From: an uncultured Bacteroidales bacterium
Lineage (GTDB): Bacteria > Bacteroidota > Bacteroidia > Bacteroidales > UBA932
Length of the DNA: 6,695 bases
Direction of reading: 5' to 3'
NCBI GenBank assembly: GCA_946405645.1
Contig: CAMJHW010000075.1
Coordinates: forward strand, 1-6,695
Under the pieces are notes generated by a model, which saw only the letters and a program-made list of their open reading frames with translations, was not told the origin of the DNA and did not search any database. A program made the translations under genes and the position numbers. Positions within the stretch are counted from its first letter, which is position 1, and each line of letters begins with the position of its first letter. Of the stretch, positions 1-6,315 are shown one piece after another.

Positions 1-275
1 TCGTAGGGGAGCGGCTGCCATTTGCATCCTCCGCACAGGCCGAAATGCTCGCAGAAAGGCTTGAGGCGGAACTCGGAAGGTTTCTTCATCCTGGCGACGA
101 AGCCTTCCATATAGTTCGGTTTTTTCTTGGTGATCCGTATGTCGACGACATCGCCGGGGACTGCGGAATCGACGAAGACCACGGCTCCCTCGTAGTGCGT
201 GAGGGCCTTTCCTTCGGCAGCGACGGCTTCTATGGTGATGTCCTCGAGAACGAGGTCGAGCTTCTTTCTGGCCAT
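1..275 (-). CDS. rlmD: 23S rRNA (uracil-5-)-methyltransferase, RlmD/TrmA family, 5' part only
   Basis: The first 91 codons are present; the rest lies beyond the left window edge. Family members transfer a methyl group from S-adenosylmethionine to C5 of a uridine in 23S rRNA, in the cytoplasm. Residues about 1-62 form a TRAM-type RNA-binding beta-barrel, with the typical stretch AVPGDVVDIRITKKK at 38-52. Residues 75-84 are CEHFGLCGGC, giving the Cys75/Cys81/Cys84 spacing (CX5CX2C) of the RumA/RlmD iron-sulfur cluster; a fourth cysteine would be downstream. The ATG at 275-273 is the natural start because the TRAM domain begins right after it. The gene follows the beta-barrel gene by 57 bp and has its own promoter candidate in that gap. 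Bacteroidetes often carry more than one paralogue, so the exact target uridine is inferred. The family call is firm; the symbol less so. Confidence 0.88.
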   Translation of the reverse strand, partial: MARKKLDLVLEDITIEAVAAEGKALTHYEGAVVFVDSAVPGDVVDIRITKKKPNYMEGFVARMKKPSEFRLKPFCEHFGLCGGCKWQPLPY

Positions 276-288
276 ATAAAACAATACG

Positions 289-305
289 GGTTGAGGCTTT
301 CAACC
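289..305 (-). promoter_or_regulatory. Small stem-loop at the probable 5' end of the rlmD transcript
   Basis: Six-base arms GGTTGA (289-294) and TCAACC (300-305) pair perfectly around a five-base loop. Read on the minus strand the hairpin starts only a few bases after the -7 box at 308-315, so it would sit at or very near the 5' end of the rlmD mRNA. It could stabilise the transcript, or be a weak terminator for the upstream barrel gene, since a T-rich stretch follows it on the minus strand. The stem is short, so chance is possible. Confidence 0.35.
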
Positions 306-307
306 TA

Positions 308-338
308 CAAATATATTAAAAACGCGGCGGAATCACAA
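308..338 (-). promoter_or_regulatory. Candidate Bacteroidetes-type promoter for rlmD
   Basis: On the minus strand, TATATTTG at 315-308 is a full match to the -7 consensus TAnnTTTG. CTTG at 339-336 (TTG exact) lies 20 bp upstream, within the usual spacing for the -33 element. The -33 box is built from the last codon and stop codon of the preceding barrel gene. The predicted transcript start is near 300-304, giving a leader of roughly 25-30 nt before the rlmD ATG. Confidence 0.55.
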
Positions 339-1640
339 GATACCCGATAGAAGCCTGGGATTGACCGTAAGCATGATCCAGGCCCAGTTCAGATGCCTGT
401 TCTCATCTGTTCGCTTGAGGAGGACCATGGTATCGGTACCTTGCATGAAGGAATAGCCGATACTGAGCTTCGTGTCCTTTGCGAGGGCATATGACGCGGA
501 GAGCTCCAGCTCGTGGCCGAGCGGCTTGTCGGCGTTCTTCAGTTTGGTCGCCGTGGCGAAGAAATGATACGAGAGCTCCATCTCAGCCTTATTGAACGGG
601 GTCGCCTCGAACCCGATATAGGCGTTTTGGAGTCCCGGGGTGAAACCGCCCAGATACGTACTCATATAGAAGAAATCCATGGCTCCGTAGAATTCGTGAT
701 GCGAGCCGTAGAGGGAGCTGAATCCCTTGATTTTCGTGTGCCGGGCCATTCCGATCTGGCCGTCTGGCGGGGTTGCGAAGTCCGCGTCTCCGCTGAGATA
801 GTCATACCCTCCATAGGCGGTGAACCCTTTGCCGAACTTGTAACTGAGTTTGGCGGCCGCCATCCAGGCATCGATAGGGATGCTGTGCTCGTCCCTTCCC
901 GTCTGACGGTAAAAGGCGGAGTTCATATCCAGATGCGGTCGTTTGTATGACAGGAAAGTGCCGTACAATTGCTGACGGTAAACCTTCTCGGATTTCCACT
1001 TCTCGCCGCCTTGCATCCCGATGTCCATTACCAGGATGGATGCACCGAGACCGGTATCCGCAATGTCGTAGTGATACCATAGCGCTTCCATCGCCTTGTA
1101 CGGCTGGAGGCCTCCCGTATAGAATGTTCCGCCGGACATGTTGTCGGAGTTCTGGTTGTAGGCGCCGAAAACGTGGAGCTTGTGGCCGTGGCCTTCATAG
1201 CCGGCCTTCAGCGCGTCGTGAGACCTTCCCGTCATGGACCAGTCGTCGGAACCGAAAATGCGCTGGTCATCGTAGGAGAGGTTCTGTCGTCCTATCTGTG
1301 CGAAGAATCCCTTCGGGGACTTGAGTTTGAACCAAGCCTCGTAGACATTGAAGGTACCTCCTTCCCTGCTTCCCCAGGTACCGCTGTGTTGGGCGGTGAG
1401 CCTGGTTTCATACGCATCGCCGGTATAGTCGAAACCGAGCATCGTCCTCTCGATGATGAAGTTGGCGTGGTTGTTTCCGCTGCCGCCGTGCTCTTCGTCC
1501 TGAGGCAGACCGCCGCGCCGCAGCTCCCCGCGCGTAAAGTAATTCACGTCCACGGTGATGCGGTTCTGTGCCATGGCGCCCGCAGCGCACAGAAAAAGGA
1601 TGGCGAGGGTGAGGGGAGCGCTCCTTTTTGACGATATCAT
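333..1640 (-). CDS. Alginate-export-like outer-membrane beta-barrel protein
   Basis: A 435-residue exported protein. Residues 1-24 are a signal peptide: basic start, hydrophobic core at 9-22 and an AMA cleavage site before Gln25. The mature part alternates short amphipathic strands rich in Tyr, Phe and Gly with polar turns, as in an outer-membrane barrel. The segment GRQNLSYDDQRIFGSDDW begins at residue 117 and is followed by R139 and D142; this resembles the conserved core of the alginate-export (AlgE-like) domain common in Bacteroidetes. It would act as a channel or porin in the outer membrane; the substrate cannot be told, and the family name does not imply alginate. Its ATG overlaps the stop of the upstream STAS gene (ATGA), suggesting translational coupling and the same operon as the phosphatase. 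The C-terminus (SGIL) does not end in the usual aromatic residue. Confidence 0.8.
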   Translation of the reverse strand: MISSKRSAPLTLAILFLCAAGAMAQNRITVDVNYFTRGELRRGGLPQDEEHGGSGNNHANFIIERTMLGFDYTGDAYETRLTAQHSGTWGSREGGTFNVYEAWFKLKSPKGFFAQIGRQNLSYDDQRIFGSDDWSMTGRSHDALKAGYEGHGHKLHVFGAYNQNSDNMSGGTFYTGGLQPYKAMEALWYHYDIADTGLGASILVMDIGMQGGEKWKSEKVYRQQLYGTFLSYKRPHLDMNSAFYRQTGRDEHSIPIDAWMAAAKLSYKFGKGFTAYGGYDYLSGDADFATPPDGQIGMARHTKIKGFSSLYGSHHEFYGAMDFFYMSTYLGGFTPGLQNAYIGFEATPFNKAEMELSYHFFATATKLKNADKPLGHELELSASYALAKDTKLSIGYSFMQGTDTMVLLKRTDENRHLNWAWIMLTVNPRLLSGIL

Positions 1641-1939
1641 TCGAACTCGAATATCTTGACGAATCCAGTAAGTTCGAACACTTCGTGGATCACGTCGCTG
1701 ACGTTCCTGAGGATGACGCGGCTGCCGGCTGCCTTGGCGCTCTTGAGGATGCCTAGCAGGATGCGGAGACCGCTCGAAGCTATGTATTCCAGACCGGAGC
1801 AGTCTATGATGATGTCCCTTCCGTTACTGTCGAACAACGGACTGAGCGCCGTTTCGACTTCATGTGCCACAGAAGTGTCGAGTTCACCTTCAAGTGTGGC
1901 CACCAGCTTTCCTTCCAGTTCTTCAATCTTGATGTTCAT
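1637..1939 (-). CDS. STAS-domain anti-sigma-factor antagonist (SpoIIAA/RsbV-like)
   Basis: A 100-residue single-domain cytoplasmic protein, the usual length for the family. In known partner-switching systems the unphosphorylated antagonist binds an anti-sigma kinase and releases its sigma factor or other target. Phosphorylation by the kinase inactivates it, and a PP2C phosphatase restores it. Visible signatures are GELD at 18-21 and the strand-loop-helix DCSGLEYIASSGLR at 46-59. By alignment with SpoIIAA Ser58 the likely phosphoacceptor is Ser55, with Ser56 next to it; the Asp that precedes this serine in SpoIIAA is Ala54 here. The C-terminal FELTGFVKIFEFE matches the family end. The gene lies 30 bp after a PP2C gene, its expected partner, and its TGA overlaps the ATG of the barrel gene. 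No RsbW-type kinase is in the window, so the target is unknown. Confidence 0.92.
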   Translation of the reverse strand: MNIKIEELEGKLVATLEGELDTSVAHEVETALSPLFDSNGRDIIIDCSGLEYIASSGLRILLGILKSAKAAGSRVILRNVSDVIHEVFELTGFVKIFEFE

Positions 1940-1969
1940 GATCGTATATAAATTTGATATTCAATATAT

Positions 1970-3775
1970 TCAGTTGTCATGCGCCTTTTGGGAAGGGGAG
2001 TAACGGATGGCGAGCATCGTCAGGTCGTCCGTCTGGCCGCAGCCATCCATGAAACGGTCGACCGAGTAGCCAACGGCATTGACCAAACCGGCAGCGGTGA
2101 TCCCGGATGAGGCTCCGTGCCTGCCGAGAACTTCCAGGAGGCGCGCGAAAGTGTATTGCTTGCGCCCGGGATCCCTGGCTTCAGTCAGACCGTCCGTATA
2201 TAAGAACAGCAGGGAAGGGGCAGGCAGCACTATCTCCTGCTGTTTGAAGGTGCAGTCAGTGAAAATACCGAGGGGGAGGTTGGACTCCACTTTCAACTCT
2301 TCAGCCGTACCTGTAAGGACTATCGGACGCTCGTGGCCGGCATTGCAGTAGCGCAGCCGGCCGTCCTGCAGATCAAGGACGCCTATGAAGAAAGTGACGA
2401 ATACGTTGCTTTCATTGCCGCGGCAGCCTTCTTCATTCAGCACCCGCATTATTTCCGCAGGCTGGTCCTCGTGGTCGGAGGCCATGCGGAAAAGGCTGTG
2501 CGTCTCGGCCATGACTATGGCGGCCGGGACACCCTTGCCGCTGACATCTCCTATACAGAAGAAGAGCTTTTCGTCCTTGATGAAGAAATCGAACAGGTCT
2601 CCGCCGATTTCCTTGGCAGGCTCCACCGAACCGAAAATGTCTATGTCGTCGCGTTCGGGGTAGGGGGGGAACACCTTTGGCAGCATCTGCATCTGGATGT
2701 TGCGGGCTATCTGGAGTTCACTGCCTATCCTTGCCTGTTCGACCTCGGCGAAGTGCAGTTTCCTTCTGTTGCGCGCGAATCGTCCGATGATGAAGAGGAG
2801 GATGAGCGAGCCGAATACATTCATGAGGAAGATGCGGAAGCGCATCTTCCGGGCAGGAGCGTAGATCTCCTTGTTATAGCTGACATTTGCTATCTGCCAA
2901 TGGGGATCCCGGTCCATCGGCATATAATGTATATAAGCCTTTTTCCCGTTGGAACTGTCGCGGAAGCGGATGGTACGTATGCCCTTGAAGGCAGGGGAGC
3001 CGGAGGTATTATCTTCCCGTATCAGATCGACTATTTGATTGATATTCTGTTTGTTGGAAGGCTCTGCCACAGATTCTCCGGCGCTCGTGAGCATGAGACT
3101 GAAACTGGAAGGGAAGTAATGGCGGGCATTGAGCGTATCACCGAGCCAGGTGAGGTCGATGTCGAGTCCGCACAATGCCGCGAGACTGCCGTCACTGTCA
3201 TACAAAGGATATGTATAAGTGGTCAGGCTTACGGGGCCTGATGCGCCGTCGTAGATGTAGGGGTCGCTCCAGGTGTCTTTCCCTGTACTTGCAACTTCTT
3301 GATATGCAGGGTGTTGAGTGTAATCATGCCCGTCTCCGGCAAGCTGCTCGACAACAATCTCGGAATCAAGCTTATAGGCATATGGCTCGAAGAGCCGGCC
3401 TTTTTCCTTATAGAAGCCCGGTACGAAAGCGATATTGCCTCCGACGATGTTAGGATTGGACGAGATAAGTCTGCGTGTGACGTTGAACATCGAGTCGGGA
3501 CAGGACAAGTGGCTCTGTATGTCCCAGACATGCTCCTGCATGGTCGCTTCGGCCGACTTGAGAGTGTTGCCGATTATGTCGGCAGCGGACTCGAGGGTCA
3601 TAGCGACATTGTTCTCGAGCTGTTCTTCGAGAATCTTACGGGTATAATCGTATTGTAGGAAAGCTGCGATCTCCAGGAGCAAAGCCGCAAGCACGATGAT
3701 GCCGAGGCCGGAGCCCAGAGCTTTGCGAAGTGGTCGGGGGTTATCCTGGGATTTCATGGTGCGCATAATAATCAT
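1970..3775 (-). CDS. Membrane sensor with periplasmic Cache domain and SpoIIE/PP2C serine phosphatase domain
   Basis: A 601-residue protein. Residues 21-40 form a first membrane helix. Residues about 45-305 are periplasmic and look like a dCache sensor, with the characteristic WSDPYIYD at 169-176 followed by TYTYPLYDSDG and GLDIDLTWL near 203-211. A second helix spans about 313-331. A helical linker ends in ELQIARNIQMQMLP (353-366), the usual entry to SpoIIE-type phosphatase domains. Metal-binding motifs are intact: GGDLFD (391-396), GDVSGKG (409-415), YTDGLTEA (526-533) and DD at 583-584; NAGH lies at 478-481. No HAMP domain is evident. It probably senses a small periplasmic ligand and dephosphorylates the STAS protein encoded next. 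Codons 4 and 7 are alternative starts; if the -7 box touching the first ATG is used, one of these may be the real start. Confidence 0.92.
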   Translation of the reverse strand: MIIMRTMKSQDNPRPLRKALGSGLGIIVLAALLLEIAAFLQYDYTRKILEEQLENNVAMTLESAADIIGNTLKSAEATMQEHVWDIQSHLSCPDSMFNVTRRLISSNPNIVGGNIAFVPGFYKEKGRLFEPYAYKLDSEIVVEQLAGDGHDYTQHPAYQEVASTGKDTWSDPYIYDGASGPVSLTTYTYPLYDSDGSLAALCGLDIDLTWLGDTLNARHYFPSSFSLMLTSAGESVAEPSNKQNINQIVDLIREDNTSGSPAFKGIRTIRFRDSSNGKKAYIHYMPMDRDPHWQIANVSYNKEIYAPARKMRFRIFLMNVFGSLILLFIIGRFARNRRKLHFAEVEQARIGSELQIARNIQMQMLPKVFPPYPERDDIDIFGSVEPAKEIGGDLFDFFIKDEKLFFCIGDVSGKGVPAAIVMAETHSLFRMASDHEDQPAEIMRVLNEEGCRGNESNVFVTFFIGVLDLQDGRLRYCNAGHERPIVLTGTAEELKVESNLPLGIFTDCTFKQQEIVLPAPSLLFLYTDGLTEARDPGRKQYTFARLLEVLGRHGASSGITAAGLVNAVGYSVDRFMDGCGQTDDLTMLAIRYSPSQKAHDN

Positions 3776-3776
3776 T

Positions 3777-3784
3777 CAAATATA
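3777..3784 (-). promoter_or_regulatory. Candidate -7 box for the phosphatase operon
   Basis: TATATTTG on the minus strand matches TAnnTTTG exactly but ends only one base before the first ATG of the phosphatase gene. The -33 position, 20 bp upstream, holds TTTT (3808-3805), a weak fit. If used, the transcript would begin within the first codons, implying a leaderless message or a start at codon 4 or 7. A looser alternative, TATGATTTG at 3800-3792 with TTG 22 bp upstream, would give a short leader to the first ATG. AT-richness makes chance matches likely. Confidence 0.35.
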
Positions 3785-3812
3785 ATAAAATCAAATCATA
3801 TATTAAAACCTC

Positions 3813-3827
3813 AATTGTTACACAATT
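3813..3827. repeat. Short inverted repeat upstream of the phosphatase gene
   Basis: AATTGT (3813-3818) and ACAATT (3822-3827) are perfect inverted arms around TAC. The dyad lies 38 bp upstream of the phosphatase ATG, just above the -7 candidates, in a position suited to a repressor or activator site. Arms of six AT-rich bases can occur by chance. Confidence 0.3.
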
Positions 3828-3895
3828 TATATTATGTTAAGTTAAGGGTATCGACGCACTCCCCGACCGGGATAATTGGCTGAAATGCAGTATAA

Positions 3896-4534
3896 TCAGA
3901 AATTCAGGCTGATTGAGAAAACGAGAGCTCCGTAGAGCGAATCACTTCTGCGGACAAACTCTTCTTCGACATATCCTCGGTTCGTGTCGTCGTAAATCGG
4001 CGGATGGTCGAAAGCGCATCTGGCCGATGCGGAGAAATCCATGCTGGCCCTCCGCGTAAGGTTCATCCTGTAGCCGTATCCAAGCTTTCCGAACGGCGAG
4101 ACGGTATTCCTGCTTTCGTGGATTCCCGCTCCTCCTTCCAAAAAGTAAAAACTGCCGTCCGTGTCGAAAGATTTCGCGAAATACGAGAATCTCAGGGACA
4201 ATGGATAGAATCTGGTGCGCTGTTCTATTCCGGCATATCCGGCATACAGGCCGACCCCGAACTTTCCGGCGAACTCCAGGTCTATGTGGGCCGCCGCGTG
4301 GCCATTGGAATAGAACATCGCCTTGACGCCTTCGTCATCTATGCGGTAGCCGTCGACAGCGTCCGTATAATTGCGGTGATATGAGTCGATCAGAGTCAGG
4401 TCGTAGCCCCATTCGACGCCGTAAAGGACGCGTGCGCTCCGCGCCTGGCGGGCCGGCTCTCCGGCCCGCGCCGGTGCGGTGCCCGCCAGCAGCGCAAGCG
4501 CTGCCGCGAATATGGCTGCCAGGCGTTCGATCAT
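3896..4534 (-). CDS. Exported protein, predicted small outer-membrane beta-barrel
   Basis: A 212-residue protein of no recognised specific function. Residues 1-24 are a clear signal peptide (Ala/Leu-rich core, cleavage after ARA). The mature chain carries alternating aromatic and Gly-rich strands, such as VGLYAGYAGIEQ (94-105), a YFLEGGAGIHES turn at 130-141, and FGKLGYGYRM (148-157). It ends in a strand LYGALVFSISLNF whose last residue is Phe, the usual outer-membrane assembly signal. This supports a barrel of perhaps eight strands rather than a soluble periplasmic protein. Its ATG overlaps the stop of the upstream exported gene (ATGA), so the two are almost certainly co-translated. The DNA encoding the signal peptide and early mature region is extremely GC-rich: I count 51 G/C of 60 in 4441-4500. 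A role alongside its partner is inferred only from this coupling. Confidence 0.75.
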   Translation of the reverse strand: MIERLAAIFAAALALLAGTAPARAGEPARQARSARVLYGVEWGYDLTLIDSYHRNYTDAVDGYRIDDEGVKAMFYSNGHAAAHIDLEFAGKFGVGLYAGYAGIEQRTRFYPLSLRFSYFAKSFDTDGSFYFLEGGAGIHESRNTVSPFGKLGYGYRMNLTRRASMDFSASARCAFDHPPIYDDTNRGYVEEEFVRRSDSLYGALVFSISLNF

Positions 4535-5088
4535 AGATTATATAGTATGCGCACCTGCGGGTAAAACACGTGCATTATCCCTGACTTATAAATATCTAAG
4601 TCTATGTTCTTGTATCGGTTATTGCGGTTGATCTCAGCTGCTAGATCAAGTCCAAGTTCCAAGTAAACTACCAGCTTTTTATTGTCGAAAAAAAGCCTGC
4701 ATCCGCCTGAGCCCGCCAGCCCGGCGACAATACTCATGGGCTCGTGGATGTCCCTGACGTAACCCGCCGTGACACCGGGTCCGGCGTACAGGTCGAGCTT
4801 GTATTCGTCGTGATGGAAATGCTTGAGTATTATGTTTCTGCAATATGTGGCCTTGTATCCTGGCCTGGAATAATCCCCGTTCAGGATGCCGAACATGTCG
4901 GCTATGACATCGAAAGAGTCGAAGTAGTCCCGGTTCTGCTGGATCTCGAAGCAGAGTCCAATCCCCTTCGGAGAATGGAATGTGCCGATGCTGAGGGATT
5001 TGGAATCCTGTGCCGGTGCTTCCAGGGCAAGCGCCGGCATGATGATGACTGCAAGCAGCAGAGACAAGGCTGGCATTCTGCCCTTCAT
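4531..5088 (-). CDS. Exported protein, probable outer-membrane barrel, first of a coupled pair
   Basis: A 185-residue protein whose function I do not recognise beyond a resemblance to conserved hypothetical proteins of Bacteroidales. Residues 1-26 form a signal peptide with hydrophobic core LSLLLAVIIMPALAL and an APA cleavage site before Gln27; cleavage after Ala21 is also possible. The mature part begins with a strand SLSIGTFHSPKGIGLCFEI (31-49) and includes YAGPGVTAGYVRD (101-113), typical of barrel strands. The end (FYPQVRILYNL) is amphipathic but lacks a terminal Phe. Cysteines at 46, 83 and 130 could matter for folding. The gene is first in its unit and divergent from the GNAT gene across 81 bp. 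Its last third is AT-rich (45 G/C of 120 in 4561-4680), unlike the gene it overlaps. Met5 is an alternative start but would shorten the basic N-region. Confidence 0.7.
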   Translation of the reverse strand: MKGRMPALSLLLAVIIMPALALEAPAQDSKSLSIGTFHSPKGIGLCFEIQQNRDYFDSFDVIADMFGILNGDYSRPGYKATYCRNIILKHFHHDEYKLDLYAGPGVTAGYVRDIHEPMSIVAGLAGSGGCRLFFDNKKLVVYLELGLDLAAEINRNNRYKNIDLDIYKSGIMHVFYPQVRILYNL

Positions 5089-5111
5089 ACCAATACGAAG
5101 TTAGGAATTTC

Positions 5112-5144
5112 TTTCAATAAAACCGCAAATTATACTTATCTTAG
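5112..5144 (+). promoter_or_regulatory. Candidate promoter for the GNAT-family gene
   Basis: TATCTTAG at 5137-5144 matches the -7 consensus TAnnTTTG at all but one fixed position. TTTC at 5112-5115 is a three-of-four match to TTTG, 21 bp upstream. The predicted start lies about 18-22 bases before the ATG at 5170. No convincing Shine-Dalgarno sequence is present, as is common in Bacteroidetes. Confidence 0.45.
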
Positions 5145-5160
5145 CACGGAAAAACCAAAA
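5126..5160 (-). promoter_or_regulatory. Candidate promoter for the coupled exported-protein pair
   Basis: On the minus strand, TTTTG at 5160-5156 is followed after 21 bp by TATAATTTG at 5134-5126. This resembles TAnnTTTG with one extra base between TA and TTTG. The predicted leader is about 30 nt to the ATG at 5088. The element overlaps the divergent plus-strand promoter candidate, with the two -7 boxes only two bases apart. Confidence 0.4.
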
Positions 5161-5169
5161 CCGTCTATC

Positions 5170-6303
5170 ATGTCCGTTACTGTCACGCGTGTACAGAACA
5201 AGCGCTCTTTCAAGCAATTCCTGCACTTCCCTATCGCTTTGTACAAGGATATGCCCGCCTTCGTCCCCCCTCTTATCATGGATGACGAAGAGACGCTTAA
5301 TCCCAAGAAGAATCCCGCATACGAGTTCTGCGATGCAGCCATGTATCTGGCATACAAGGACGGCAAGCTCGCCGGCAGGGTCGCCGCCATCGTCAACCGC
5401 AAGGCCAACGAAGCCTGGCATCACGATGAAGTGCGTTTCGGCTGGTTCGACTTTATCGATGACCGCGAGGTGTCCAAGGCACTTCTGGATGCGGTTGTGG
5501 CTTTCGGCAAGGAGCGTGGGATGACCACCATCCTCGGTCCCCTCGGTTTTACGGATTTCGACCCCGAGGGTATGCTGGTCGAGGGTTTCGAGTACCTCAG
5601 CAGCATGGCCCTGCATCACAACTGGCCTTATTATAAAGATCATATGGAGGCCCTGGGCTACGTCAAGGACGTGGACTGGCTCGAGTATCGCATATATATT
5701 GGAGATTCGATCCCGGAGAAATACACCCGAGTGGCCAAACTCGTGTCCGAACGCTACGATCTCCGTGTGCGCAAGATCACGCGTCGGGAGGTTCGCAAGA
5801 CCGATATCGGCTACCGCCTCTTCGACCTCATAAATGAAACCTATTCTTCGCTTTACAATTTCACCGTACTCCCGAAGAAGATGGTCGACAAGTATGTCGG
5901 ATTCTACCTCGGTGTCCTGGACCTGAAGTTCGTTACCCTCGTAGAGGACAAGGACGGTAACATCGTGGGTTTCGGAGTCGTGATGCCCTCCATCACGCGC
6001 GCGCTCAAGAAGAGCAAGGGCCGTCTCTTCCCCTTCGGATGGTTCCATATCCTCAGGTCCATGTACTGGAAGTACGAGGAGAATTTCGAGATGCTGCTGA
6101 TCGGAGTTAAGCCGGAATATCAGAAGAAAGGTGTGAATTCCCTTGTCTTCGTGGACATAATGAAGCGTCTTCTCGAGGCCGGTTTCGTCTATGGAGAGTC
6201 CAATGCCGAGCTTGAGTCCAACCTCGACATCCGTTCCCAGTGGGGCGACCTAGAGGTGAAGGAATGTAAGCGCCGCAGGGTCTATAAAAAGGCCTTGAAT
6301 TGA
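5170..6303 (+). CDS. GNAT-fold N-acyltransferase family protein (YghO-like group)
   Basis: A 377-residue cytoplasmic protein with no signal peptide or membrane helix. The C-terminal half (about 200-345) is GNAT-like: a strand VTLVEDKDGNIVGFGVVM (255-272) precedes IGVKPEYQKKGV (311-322), which fits the acyl-CoA-binding motif A (Q-x-x-G). The N-terminal half has PIALYKDMPAFVPPL (21-35), YLAYKDGKLAGRVAAIVN (59-76) and the long conserved-looking block GPLGFTDFDPEGMLVEGF (123-140). These are features of a long GNAT group that I recall as including E. coli YghO and, in Caulobacter, the bacterial ceramide synthase. The substrate is therefore unknown, but a lipid-linked acyl transfer is conceivable. 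The frame is open upstream to 4744, but the ATG at 5170 was chosen because MSVTVTRV is the family-like N-terminus, upstream codons lie antisense to the divergent exported gene, and the promoter sits at 5112-5144. Confidence 0.82.
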   Translation: MSVTVTRVQNKRSFKQFLHFPIALYKDMPAFVPPLIMDDEETLNPKKNPAYEFCDAAMYLAYKDGKLAGRVAAIVNRKANEAWHHDEVRFGWFDFIDDREVSKALLDAVVAFGKERGMTTILGPLGFTDFDPEGMLVEGFEYLSSMALHHNWPYYKDHMEALGYVKDVDWLEYRIYIGDSIPEKYTRVAKLVSERYDLRVRKITRREVRKTDIGYRLFDLINETYSSLYNFTVLPKKMVDKYVGFYLGVLDLKFVTLVEDKDGNIVGFGVVMPSITRALKKSKGRLFPFGWFHILRSMYWKYEENFEMLLIGVKPEYQKKGVNSLVFVDIMKRLLEAGFVYGESNAELESNLDIRSQWGDLEVKECKRRRVYKKALN

Positions 6304-6315
6304 GCAAAATAGCTG

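Noticed and set aside
513..1631. Several plus-strand open frames opposite the barrel gene
   Set aside because: The minus-strand frame has a signal peptide, barrel strands and an operon context; the opposite frames show none of these.
1940..1969. Possible separate promoter for the STAS gene
   Set aside because: The 30-bp gap holds no TAnnTTTG match on the minus strand, so co-transcription with the phosphatase gene is simpler.
2333..3241. 302-codon open frame on the plus strand
   Set aside because: It lies wholly antisense to the phosphatase gene, whose motifs are intact; the acidic, repetitive product is typical of a shadow frame.
3836..3845. Tandem GTTAA repeat
   Set aside because: Two five-base copies in AT-rich DNA are readily explained by chance.
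3862..3871. CCCGACCGGG as a terminator after the 212-residue gene
   Set aside because: Only three base pairs can form around the loop, and no T-run follows on the minus strand.
4744..5169. Upstream in-frame extension of the GNAT gene by 142 codons
   Set aside because: It lies antisense to the exported-protein gene and across the divergent promoters, has no family-like content, and the family-like N-terminus begins at 5170.
5101..6048. 315-codon open frame on the minus strand
   Set aside because: Antisense to the GNAT gene and to its promoter; the product rich in His, Glu and Val is a codon-bias shadow.
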